In this document: piece by piece, positions 52,935 to 61,376 of the stretch
Numbering within the stretch: position 1 is the first letter of the stretch
How the letters are laid out: every line of letters begins with the position of its first letter
Origin: Arenibacter troitsensis
GTDB taxonomy: Bacteria > Bacteroidota > Bacteroidia > Flavobacteriales > Flavobacteriaceae
Assembly (NCBI RefSeq): GCF_900177645.1
Contig: NZ_FXAO01000011.1
Span: 83,737 to 147,736, forward strand
DNA: 64,000 nucleotides
Reading direction: 5' to 3'
Translations under genes and position numbers: made by a program
The notes under the pieces: model-generated
What the model was told of the DNA's origin: nothing
Seen by the model: only the letters and a program-made list of their open reading frames with translations
Database searches by the model: none

Positions 52935-53597
52935 CTAAATTTTCCTGCCGTCCAAAAGATTAATGATACGTGAACCGTACGTAGCATTCTTTTCTGAGTG
53001 GGTAACTTGAATTATGGTAACCCCTTCATTATTCAATTGCTTGAAAAGTTCCATAATCTCCTCTCCTTGTTTAGAGTTAAGGTTTCCAGTAGGTTCATCG
53101 GCCAGGACAAGCTTGGGAGAGGAAATCAACGCCCTGGCAACGCCTACCAATTGTTGTTGGCCTCCACTTAACTGTGCCGGAAACAGATCCTTTTTTCCTA
53201 CTATATTAAACCGATCCAAGGTATCCGCCACCAGGGATTTACGTTCAGAGCTGCCTACTTTTTTATAAAGTAAGGGCATTTCCAGATTCTCCTGTACGGT
53301 AAGGTCGTCCAATAAATGGTAAGATTGAAAAACAAAGCCTATATATTGTTTGTACAAATTGGCCCGGTGTTTTTCTTTTAGGGTGTGAACGGGCTCATCC
53401 AAAAAGCGGTATTCCCCTTCATCAAAACTATCCAACATACCTATAACATTAAGAAGTGTGGATTTACCGGAACCGGAGGGTCCCATAACCGAAATAAATT
53501 CCCCTTCTTCCACAGTAAGATTGATGTCTTTTAAGAGAAAGACACGTTGCCCGCCAGAATTTACCCATTTAAAAACGTTTTTAAGTTGTAGTAGCAT
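52935..53597 (-). CDS. ABC transporter ATP-binding protein (MacB/LolD type)
   Basis: A 220-residue ATPase. Walker A is GPSGSGKST (residues 39-47), the Q-loop QSYHLLDDLTV, the signature LSGGQQQ, Walker B LVLADEPTGN and the H-loop VTHSE. This subtype energises FtsX-like permeases that do mechanotransmission, such as MacB, LolCDE or bacteriocin exporters. It is the last gene of a minus-strand series in which four large FtsX-like permeases precede it, so it is probably their common ATPase. It is cytoplasmic and full length. Cargo is unknown. Confidence 0.95.
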   Translation of the reverse strand: MLLQLKNVFKWVNSGGQRVFLLKDINLTVEEGEFISVMGPSGSGKSTLLNVIGMLDSFDEGEYRFLDEPVHTLKEKHRANLYKQYIGFVFQSYHLLDDLTVQENLEMPLLYKKVGSSERKSLVADTLDRFNIVGKKDLFPAQLSGGQQQLVGVARALISSPKLVLADEPTGNLNSKQGEEIMELFKQLNNEGVTIIQVTHSEKNATYGSRIINLLDGRKI

Positions 53598-53693
53598 ACC
53601 TATTGATTTTAAATTTTCGAACGCGTCCGAATTGTTATTCTTATGCCTTCCATGTTTTCGACTATGCCCAAAATGACATTTCTGATTTGTTTT

Positions 53694-56108
53694 TTACTCC
53701 GTTCTTAAACTTTTTAAGGGTTTGATCAATGCTGCCGCAATAGACTGATAACTAATGGTCGCCACTGCAATGATCAAAGCTATTCCTCCGGCTACACAGA
53801 ATACTTCCCATCCAACATTAATCTTATAGGCAAAATCTTCCAACCATCGGTTCATCATATACCATCCTATGGGTATCGCTATAAGAATGGCCAAAAAAAT
53901 CAATTTTAGAAAATCCAGGGTCAATAGTTTATAGATACTTTCAAAAGGAGCCCCCAGAACCAACCGAATGCTAATTTCCTTTTTGCGTTGTTCCACCATA
54001 AAAGCAGAAAGGGCGAAAAGGCCAAGACAGGCAATAAAAAGTGCAAAAAGGGCGAAACTGTTAAAAATATCACCAGCACGCTTTACATCATCGTGCATTT
54101 GAGCAAATTCTTGATCAAGAAACGTATATTGAAAGGCCTGATTTGTAACATATTCCTGCCATATGTTTTCAATATCCTTCAATGCCCCTGCAGATCCTCC
54201 GTTGTTCAATTTTATAGACACAATACCAGAACTATTCCCGATGACCAAACTAAGCGGTGCAATGTCTTCCTTAAGGCTTTTGAAATGAAAATCATCCAAT
54301 ACGCCAACAATGGTCCATTCCTCACCATTGTTGATCCGTTTGCCAAGCGGATCTTCAAAACCTAGTTCCTTTGCCATAGCAGTGTTGATTATAATCGCAG
54401 AAGAATCACTGGTATATTCCTTTGAGAACTCCCTACCCTTAATGACCTTAAGACCTAAGGTGTTTATATAATCATAATCTACCTTCCATATCTGAGCTGG
54501 CACCGACAGCTCTTGATTTCCGCCCTCTGCCTTTCGAAAAGTATTACCGTTACGCTTGGTGCCATCTACCGGAAGATAGTCGCTTACGGATACACTCTTG
54601 ATTGCAGGCAATTCCAGTAATCTATCTTTAAAGGTATGAATATTGTTATTTATTAAGTTCGTTCCCTGAACCATAAGTACCTGTTCCTTATCAAAACCCA
54701 ATTTTTTATCTAAAATGAAATTCATTTGTTTAGTAATAATTAGAGTGCCTATAATCAAAACTACCGAGGTGGTAAATTGAAATACGACCAAACTACTGCG
54801 CAGCTTGCCACTCTTGGCGCCTATACTCAAATTGCCTTTAAGAACATTAACAGGTTTAAAAGCAGATAGGTACAAGGCGGGATATAGGCCTGCCAACATT
54901 CCAACTAGAAGTCCAGCAATTAAAAGTGTGGGCAGAAACCACCATTGGGACCATGGTATGGTTATATCTTGGCCTGCAATGGAATTAAAGGTTGGTAATA
55001 GTATCCAGGTCAACAAAACACCTATTACAAATGATATGAGACTAAAAACAATGGATTCTGTAAGGAACTGACCAACCAAATTACCTTTATAGGCTCCGAT
55101 AGTTTTGCGAAGCCCAACTTCCTTGGCCCGATTTGCAGACTTCGCAGTAGACAGATTAACGAAATTTATCACTGCCATCAGCAGTACTATTCCCGCAATT
55201 GCTGCAAATAACCAGACGAATCCAATGTCGCCGTGTTTCAATCTATCTCCCATTTTTATATCCGACTTTAGATGAATATCCATGATGGGCTGTAATTTAT
55301 ATTCCAATGTTTTTAATACCTTCATAAAGTCAGTGCCCATTCCTCTTTCTGTAAGTGCTGGTATGAAATATTGATCCAACATAAGGTGCATTTTCTTTTC
55401 CAAAGCTGGAATATCCGTATTCCCGTCTACCAATACATAGGTGAAATAATTGGTGGTCGTCCAACTCGTATTTTTATCTTCTAAGGCCATGAGATAACCG
55501 AAATCGAGATGTGATTTTTCTTCCTTATTTTCTTTGATGATTCCTGTAACCGTATAAGGCTTACTAGTATCATCATCCAGAAAAACAGTTTGGCCAACGG
55601 CATTTCCATCCGGAAAATACTTTGAGGCCTTGGACGAGGTCATTACAATGCTTCCCGGATTGGTCAAAACATTTTCTGGACTTCCTTCAAGTAGATCTAA
55701 TTCCAATATTTCAAAAACCTGCTGGTCGGCGTAAATAAAACCCTCATCAAAGTTGTTTTGGGTAGTGCCTTTAACACGTAAAGCCCTTCTACCTGCCCCA
55801 AACAGTTCACTGGTATTAATTTTGCCCGCCTTTTCAATTTCTGGATAGGTAGATTGGAGCGTCTCTGCAAATAGGCGTTGAAAATGCACGCTCTTCAACT
55901 GTTCTCCGTTCATTATGCCCTGCATAACAACACGGTAGATTCTATTTTTATTCTGATAATGGTCATCGTAACCCAATTCATTTTTGATAAAAAGGGCAAT
56001 TAATAGGCAGCCGGCAATGCCCATGGCAAAACCTCCGATCTTTATGAAAGCAAAGAGCTTACCACCTTTAATACTTCGCCAAGCGATTTTTAGATAATTT
56101 TTTAGCAT
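53694..56108 (-). CDS. FtsX-like ABC transporter permease, paralogue 1
   Basis: An 804-residue permease with the duplicated FtsX/MacB layout: first transmembrane helix at about residues 17-44 (GGFAMGIAGCLLIALFI), a periplasmic MacB-like domain, three helices between about 287 and 405 around NFVNLSTAKSANRAKEVGLRKTIGA, one at about 420-445 (LVVFQFTTSVVLIIGTL), a second periplasmic domain, and three C-terminal helices around EQRKKEISIRLVLGAPFES. It ends in KSLRTE like its paralogues. It is the permease gene nearest to the ATPase (96-bp gap). Export or envelope signalling is likely; cargo unknown. Confidence 0.92.
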   Translation of the reverse strand: MLKNYLKIAWRSIKGGKLFAFIKIGGFAMGIAGCLLIALFIKNELGYDDHYQNKNRIYRVVMQGIMNGEQLKSVHFQRLFAETLQSTYPEIEKAGKINTSELFGAGRRALRVKGTTQNNFDEGFIYADQQVFEILELDLLEGSPENVLTNPGSIVMTSSKASKYFPDGNAVGQTVFLDDDTSKPYTVTGIIKENKEEKSHLDFGYLMALEDKNTSWTTTNYFTYVLVDGNTDIPALEKKMHLMLDQYFIPALTERGMGTDFMKVLKTLEYKLQPIMDIHLKSDIKMGDRLKHGDIGFVWLFAAIAGIVLLMAVINFVNLSTAKSANRAKEVGLRKTIGAYKGNLVGQFLTESIVFSLISFVIGVLLTWILLPTFNSIAGQDITIPWSQWWFLPTLLIAGLLVGMLAGLYPALYLSAFKPVNVLKGNLSIGAKSGKLRSSLVVFQFTTSVVLIIGTLIITKQMNFILDKKLGFDKEQVLMVQGTNLINNNIHTFKDRLLELPAIKSVSVSDYLPVDGTKRNGNTFRKAEGGNQELSVPAQIWKVDYDYINTLGLKVIKGREFSKEYTSDSSAIIINTAMAKELGFEDPLGKRINNGEEWTIVGVLDDFHFKSLKEDIAPLSLVIGNSSGIVSIKLNNGGSAGALKDIENIWQEYVTNQAFQYTFLDQEFAQMHDDVKRAGDIFNSFALFALFIACLGLFALSAFMVEQRKKEISIRLVLGAPFESIYKLLTLDFLKLIFLAILIAIPIGWYMMNRWLEDFAYKINVGWEVFCVAGGIALIIAVATISYQSIAAALIKPLKSLRTE

Positions 56109-56225
56109 AATACTCGTTTTTAATCCTCCCCCTTAGGCAAGAAACCAGTTTGATATTTAATTTATATTTTACTGTCCTTCGTATTTATGGCACATTGATA
56201 GTTATTCTTTGTTCAACGATAATGT

Positions 56226-56275
56226 TAACTGTTTACTGCAAACTGACCACTGTTCACTTCTTCACTTCTTCACTC
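56226..56275 (+). repeat. ACTGTTCAC/ACTGTTTAC-type degenerate tandem tract
   Basis: Short units close to ACTGTTTAC, ACTGTTCAC and TTCACTTC follow one another in the gap before the end of the next permease gene. Similar tracts lie in the two neighbouring gaps. Confidence 0.55.
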
Positions 56276-58702
56276 TGTTCGTAAACTTTTTACTGGGTTG
56301 GCCAGTGCCGCTTTGATACTTTGAAAGCTAACGGTTATCATCGCAATAAGCAGAATAAGCAAAAAGGGAAGCACAAAAAAGGTCCAGTGTATTCCGATTC
56401 TAAAGGCATAGCCTGTTAACCAATCATTGGCTATGAACCAAGAAAATGGGATAGCTATCAAAAATGCCAGGGACAGTAAAACCACAAACTCTTGGTATAA
56501 CAGTTTTAAGATTCCTAATACTGAAGCACCCAAGACTTTACGAACCCCTATTTCCTTGGTACGCTGTAGGGTCATATAGGATGCAAGGCCGAACATTCCC
56601 AGACAGGCAATCAATATTCCCAATAGCGTAAAAACTGCGGACACGTTGCCAAATTGCTGATCTACCCTGTATTGTTCATCAAAATTCTCATCCATAAAAA
56701 AGTATTCATAGGTATTTCCCGGAAAGAATTTGTCCCATTCACCACGTACCTGTTGAATAGTCCGTCCTATTTTATCGGTTCCGGACTTTATGGAAAAATA
56801 CCCATTGCTATTGGGATCCAAACGCAGAATCAAAGGATCATAGGCCTCCCGCAAGGATTCTTGATGATAATTCTCAACCACCCCAACTATCGTACATTGG
56901 TCTCCCCAAAAATCTATCTGTTTTCCAATCGCCTTTTCAGGTTTTTCAAAGCCCAATAATTCTATACCCATCCTATTAAAAATAACGGCTTCCTTATCTG
57001 CACCAAAATCCTCGGAAAATGAGCGTCCCGCAATCAATTTTATATCATAAAGTGGAACAAAATCATAATCCACCCATAAAAACCGATACTGTTTTTGTTC
57101 GGAATCATCTTGCCCTACCAATCGTATACCTCCCGCATTGTAACCTTCCCCCTCCCCTGGAACTATAGAAGAAACCGCCACATTTTTTACAGTAGGATAT
57201 TGCAACAACGCTTCTTTGAATGCCTTTTTCTTCCTTATAAAAGTAGAATCAGAAACAATTGGAGGCTTTATTACAAGTGTCTGATCTATATTAATCCCCA
57301 ATGATTGATTACGCATATACTGAATCTGTTGATAGACCACCAAAGAACCTATCAATAAAAACAAGGAGGCGGCAAACTGAAAAACTACCAAGGATTTTCT
57401 TAAAAATGAACCTTGTTTGGTTGCTACCAACTTACCCTTTAAGACTTCAACCGGTTTAAAACTGGATAGTACAATGGCTGGATATAGACCAGAAAGAAAT
57501 ACCCCCAATATGAACAATATCATCAAACTAAGCCAAAAACCACTTTCACCAAATAGGGAATAGGACATATGCCGACCTGAGATTTGATTAAATGCTGGAA
57601 TAGTTAGGACCACTATAAACATGGCCAAGACCAATGCCAGGCCATTAAAGATTCCAGACTCAATAAAGAACTGAACAACCAACTGCTTTCTTTGCGAACC
57701 CACAACTTTTCTTACCCCAACCTCTTTGGCACGACCAACGGCACGGGCAGTAGCCAAGTTAACATAATTGATCAATGCTATTAAAAGAATAAAAAAGGCA
57801 ATGCCAATCAAAAGATAAACCGTTTTTCCGTCACCATTAGGTGCGGGCTCCATGATATAATTAGAATAAAGATGTATGTCGGTCAGACTTTGTAAGGAAT
57901 AGGTAACGGAAGCGTTATACCGCTTCATAAATTCACCTATTCCCTGGTCCACAATAGGCGGAAATTTAGCTTCTACCTTCTTGGGATGAGCTCCTTTTTG
58001 CAATAGAAAATAAGTTAAGCATCCATCTGATGTCCACCATGTTTCCGGGTCTTGTACCTCATCACCCTGACTGTTTGCTTTCACTTGCTCCACAAAACTG
58101 GCATAGGAAGCCAAGAAGTTAGGTTTAAGTTGCGTATTGGAGGGCATATCTTTAAAAACACCTTTTATTTTGTAGGTGTGTCCACCGCTGATCAGCACAG
58201 ACTTACCCACGGCATCCCTTGTTCCGAATATTTTGAGTGCAGTTGTTTCAGAAATCGCAGCGGTGTACGGTTCCATAAGGACGGTGTTTATATCCCCATC
58301 CAAAAGAGGGTAGGAAAAAATGGAAAAGAAGGAATTACCCGCGAAAAATACTTTTTCTATTTTCAGGACCTCATCTTGAATCTTGACGATTAGATCTCCT
58401 GTTTCTACCACTTTTACATAATCTTCAATTTCAGGGATAGCCTCTGCCAAATTATTACCAACTGCAAATGCCCCTGCCGCCCATTCCGTGGAAAGCTTGC
58501 CATTGTCATATCGGTCTTGTTTTACACGATAGATCCGATCTTTTTTTGTGTGAAAATCTTCATAACTCAGCTCAAAAGTAACGTACTGAAGAATTAACAA
58601 ACAGGCGGCAATACCAATGGCCAATCCTCCAATGTTAATTATGGAATACACCTTGTTCTTACTAAGGTTCCTCCATGCGATTTTGATATAGTTCTTAATC
58701 AT
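56270..58702 (-). CDS. FtsX-like ABC transporter permease, paralogue 2
   Basis: An 810-residue paralogue of the flanking permeases with the same topology. N-terminal IKIAWRNLSKNKVYSIINIGGLAIGIAACLLIL, the FtsX segment LINYVNLATARAVGRAKEVGVRKVVGS, a middle helix RKSLVVFQFAASLFLLIGSLVV, and the C-terminal LQRTKEIGVRKVLGASVLGILKLL with three helices. It ends VKSLRTE. The second periplasmic domain carries a CTIVGVVENYH segment common to this group. Downstream and upstream gaps hold the degenerate ACTGTT tract and a 39-bp direct repeat. It probably forms homo- or heterodimers with one of its paralogues and shares the ATPase encoded last. Confidence 0.92.
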   Translation of the reverse strand: MIKNYIKIAWRNLSKNKVYSIINIGGLAIGIAACLLILQYVTFELSYEDFHTKKDRIYRVKQDRYDNGKLSTEWAAGAFAVGNNLAEAIPEIEDYVKVVETGDLIVKIQDEVLKIEKVFFAGNSFFSIFSYPLLDGDINTVLMEPYTAAISETTALKIFGTRDAVGKSVLISGGHTYKIKGVFKDMPSNTQLKPNFLASYASFVEQVKANSQGDEVQDPETWWTSDGCLTYFLLQKGAHPKKVEAKFPPIVDQGIGEFMKRYNASVTYSLQSLTDIHLYSNYIMEPAPNGDGKTVYLLIGIAFFILLIALINYVNLATARAVGRAKEVGVRKVVGSQRKQLVVQFFIESGIFNGLALVLAMFIVVLTIPAFNQISGRHMSYSLFGESGFWLSLMILFILGVFLSGLYPAIVLSSFKPVEVLKGKLVATKQGSFLRKSLVVFQFAASLFLLIGSLVVYQQIQYMRNQSLGINIDQTLVIKPPIVSDSTFIRKKKAFKEALLQYPTVKNVAVSSIVPGEGEGYNAGGIRLVGQDDSEQKQYRFLWVDYDFVPLYDIKLIAGRSFSEDFGADKEAVIFNRMGIELLGFEKPEKAIGKQIDFWGDQCTIVGVVENYHQESLREAYDPLILRLDPNSNGYFSIKSGTDKIGRTIQQVRGEWDKFFPGNTYEYFFMDENFDEQYRVDQQFGNVSAVFTLLGILIACLGMFGLASYMTLQRTKEIGVRKVLGASVLGILKLLYQEFVVLLSLAFLIAIPFSWFIANDWLTGYAFRIGIHWTFFVLPFLLILLIAMITVSFQSIKAALANPVKSLRTE

Positions 58703-58713
58703 GGTTTCTTCGT

Positions 58714-58752
58714 TTTTGATTTGATTGATGATATGCGTTTTAATTCCTAACT
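58714..58752. repeat. 39-bp exact direct repeat, copy 1 (upstream of permease 2)
   Basis: Identical base for base to 61230-61268. In both places it lies just upstream of a permease start on the minus strand (12 or 14 bp away), within the untranslated leader. Confidence 0.85.
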
Positions 58753-58812
58753 GTTTACTGCTCCCAATTCATTGATAATTGCTTATTGTTTACTACTTCC
58801 TTTTTCACTCCG
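58747..58812 (+). repeat. ACTGTTTAC-type degenerate tract
   Basis: CTAACTGTTTACTG, then TTATTGTTTACTACTTCC and CACTCCGTTC. It resembles the tracts at 56226 and 61271 and overlaps the end of the permease gene. Confidence 0.45.
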
Positions 58813-61216
58813 TTCTTAAACTGTCTACAGGGTTAACAATGGCTGCCTTTATGGTATGAAAACTAACGGTAAACAATGCCACTACTATTACCACAGTGCC
58901 CACCCCTAAAAATGTGAGCGGATCTATGGATATACGATTTTCATAATTCTCGATCCAAATCTCCATGGCATACCAGGCCAAGGGGATTGCAATTAAAAGA
59001 CTAACCAATACTAATTTTAAAAAGTGAATTGAAATCATACCAACAATACAATTGACCGATGCTCCCATAACTTTCCGAATCCCTATTTCCTTGGTCCTCA
59101 ATTCAATCACCATTAAAGACATGGCAAAAAGGCCCAAACAGGAAAGGAATATGGCTATGGCCGATGCAATACTAAAGACTGTGGTCATAATTATTTCGCC
59201 CTCGTACCAGGCCTGAAGATTCTCATCTAAAAAGGAAGCTTTGAAGAAGGCATTATCGGTAAGCTTTTCCCAAACCGCAGCGATATGTTCCATCACCATC
59301 TGTGGATTATCCGATTTAACCTTTAGGAAAATGTAATTTATACGTTCCGATGCCGATAGATGAATGGCTATTGGATAAGCTTTTTCGGACGGGGAATAGG
59401 CATTAAAATCCGGTATTACACCTATGATCCTATTTCCCAATCCTGCTTCTTCCCCTCCAAAATATTTGCCAATGGGATCAGGTTCTCCCATGGCCTTTAC
59501 AAAACTCTCAGTAACCACGAACGCATTTATTGTATCCGTGGCATAGGCAGGGTCAAAATCCCTTCCCTTAAGAATGGGAATTTGCAAAGTCCTTAAAAAG
59601 TCATAATCCGCCAAGAGCCAATCGGCCGAAACCTGGTTCTGTTTATAATCGAACCCTACAACAGACCTAACGGTAACCCTATCCAAGCCCCTTCCCAAGT
59701 TACCACCTGTCCCAGTAATGGAAACAATATTGGGATCATTTACAAGTTGGTTCCGCATACGCGCCAATATTTTTCTACCGTCTTGCTGGTAACCTACAGG
59801 AATGCTTATAACCTGCTCCTTTTCAAAACCTATAGGTACTTCGCGTAAAAAATCCAATTGTTGGCCTGCTATCCAACTTATGCAGATCAGCAGGCTGGAA
59901 ATGGCAAACTGACTCACTAATAGGCTATTGCGAAGGGCTCCCGGTCTCTTGGTGGAGATCTTACCCTTTAAAACTCCAACCAAACTAAAGTTGGCCAACT
60001 TTAAGGCAGGGTATCCCCCAGCAATCAGGGTTACCAGTAAAAAGACGCCTGTCATAATTGCCAAAAAGGTGGGCTGGAATAGCGCTGAAATTTCAATACC
60101 ACCTCCAAATTGAGCATTAAATACGGGTATCAATTGGGAAGCTAGGCCCAATCCCAACATAAAACCAACAAAATAGAGCAGAAATGCTTCTCCCCATAAC
60201 TGCATAAAAAGTTGCCCCTTATAAGCCCCTAGAGTCTTCCTTACCCCCAGTTCACGACTTCTTTTAAAAGAATTGGCCATGTTAAGGTTTATAAAATTAA
60301 AACAGGCAATCAATAGAATAAAGGCCCCCAAGGACATGAGGGCATATACCAATACCTTGGGAGCACTCCTTTCCCCGGAAAAATGAACATCATTAATATT
60401 GGTGAGGTCTAAACTCAATAATTCGGAGGATTCCTTCACATCCGGCCTATCGGCCCTAAGTTGTGCCAACTGATCGGGATAGTATTTTTCCACAAAAGGT
60501 TCCAGTTTCATAGCAACCTTTTGTGGCTCGCTATTTTTGGAGATTTTAATAAAAACACTGGATCCATTGGAGCCCCAATCATTTTGAAGCTGTGCATAAT
60601 TGGGAAGCGATTCGGTCCGGGCGACTGCGTCAAATCGAATACTTGAATTCTTAGGGCAATCTTTGACCACTGCGGTTACGGTGTAATATTCAACGTCTTC
60701 GCCTCTGCCTATTTTTAGCTCCTTCCCAATGGGATCCGAATTCCCAAAAATGGCCTTGGCCGTAGTTTCACTTAAGGCTATATCCTGCAAACCGGAAAGT
60801 GCCGTGCTACCATTACCAATAAGTACCGGGAAATTAAACACTTCAAAAAAATCCGGATCGGTCCTAACAACCACCCGTTCCATATTTTTTTCCTCGTATG
60901 ATAAATTTTCAGGCATTCCCATATTCACCACTATAGCAGTTTCCACTTCCGGAATATCGGTCCTTAAAGCAGCAGCGGCCGGCAGTGGCATTTGGGAACT
61001 CATTTCAGGACCCTGTGCACTGTTTGTATGGCGGGAAGTTCTAAACAGCTGGGGCTTATCCTTGTGGAAAGAATCGAAACTCAGATGAAAATAGGCCGTC
61101 AAAAATAAAAGGATACAGATGGAAAAAGCGATGGCCAAACCAAAAATATGGATGGCGGAATGCAATTTATTTCTCCTCATATTCCGCCAAGCGATTTTAA
61201 AATAATTCTTAAACAT
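58805..61216 (-). CDS. FtsX-like ABC transporter permease, paralogue 3
   Basis: An 803-residue permease with the same duplicated FtsX design. N-terminal FKIAWRNMRRNKLHSAIHIFGLAIAFSICILLFL; FtsX segment FINLNMANSFKRSRELGVRKTLGAYKGQLF; middle helix RNSLLVSQFAISSLLICISWIAG; C-terminal IELRTKEIGIRKVMGASVNCIVGM and three helices, ending VDSLRTE rather than KSLRTE. Its periplasmic domains are the most divergent of the four, which suggests a separate binding partner. It lies third in the minus-strand series counting from the ATPase. Cargo unknown. Confidence 0.92.
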   Translation of the reverse strand: MFKNYFKIAWRNMRRNKLHSAIHIFGLAIAFSICILLFLTAYFHLSFDSFHKDKPQLFRTSRHTNSAQGPEMSSQMPLPAAAALRTDIPEVETAIVVNMGMPENLSYEEKNMERVVVRTDPDFFEVFNFPVLIGNGSTALSGLQDIALSETTAKAIFGNSDPIGKELKIGRGEDVEYYTVTAVVKDCPKNSSIRFDAVARTESLPNYAQLQNDWGSNGSSVFIKISKNSEPQKVAMKLEPFVEKYYPDQLAQLRADRPDVKESSELLSLDLTNINDVHFSGERSAPKVLVYALMSLGAFILLIACFNFINLNMANSFKRSRELGVRKTLGAYKGQLFMQLWGEAFLLYFVGFMLGLGLASQLIPVFNAQFGGGIEISALFQPTFLAIMTGVFLLVTLIAGGYPALKLANFSLVGVLKGKISTKRPGALRNSLLVSQFAISSLLICISWIAGQQLDFLREVPIGFEKEQVISIPVGYQQDGRKILARMRNQLVNDPNIVSITGTGGNLGRGLDRVTVRSVVGFDYKQNQVSADWLLADYDFLRTLQIPILKGRDFDPAYATDTINAFVVTESFVKAMGEPDPIGKYFGGEEAGLGNRIIGVIPDFNAYSPSEKAYPIAIHLSASERINYIFLKVKSDNPQMVMEHIAAVWEKLTDNAFFKASFLDENLQAWYEGEIIMTTVFSIASAIAIFLSCLGLFAMSLMVIELRTKEIGIRKVMGASVNCIVGMISIHFLKLVLVSLLIAIPLAWYAMEIWIENYENRISIDPLTFLGVGTVVIVVALFTVSFHTIKAAIVNPVDSLRTE

Positions 61217-61229
61217 GATTCTCGTTTTG

Positions 61230-61268
61230 TTTTGATTTGATTGATGATATGCGTTTTAATTCCTAACT
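61230..61268. repeat. 39-bp exact direct repeat, copy 2 (upstream of permease 3)
   Basis: Exact copy of 58714-58752 in the leader of the permease 3 gene. The match shows that the two gene borders derive from one duplication or from gene conversion. Confidence 0.85.
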
Positions 61269-61270
61269 AA

Positions 61271-61372
61271 TCAATGTTCACTTCTTACTGTCAACTGTTC
61301 ATTTTTCACTGTTTACTATCCACTGTTCACCGGCAACTGCCACCTGTTCACTGTCCACTGTTTACTGATCAC
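61271..61372 (+). repeat. ACTGTTCAC/ACTGTTTAC degenerate tandem tract, longest copy
   Basis: About 100 bp of imperfect 7-12-bp units such as AATGTTCACTTCTTACTGTC, CACTGTTTACTATC, CACTGTTCACC and CACTGTTTACTGATC. It fills most of the gap between permease 4 and permease 3 genes. Confidence 0.65.
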
Positions 61373-61376
61373 TTAA

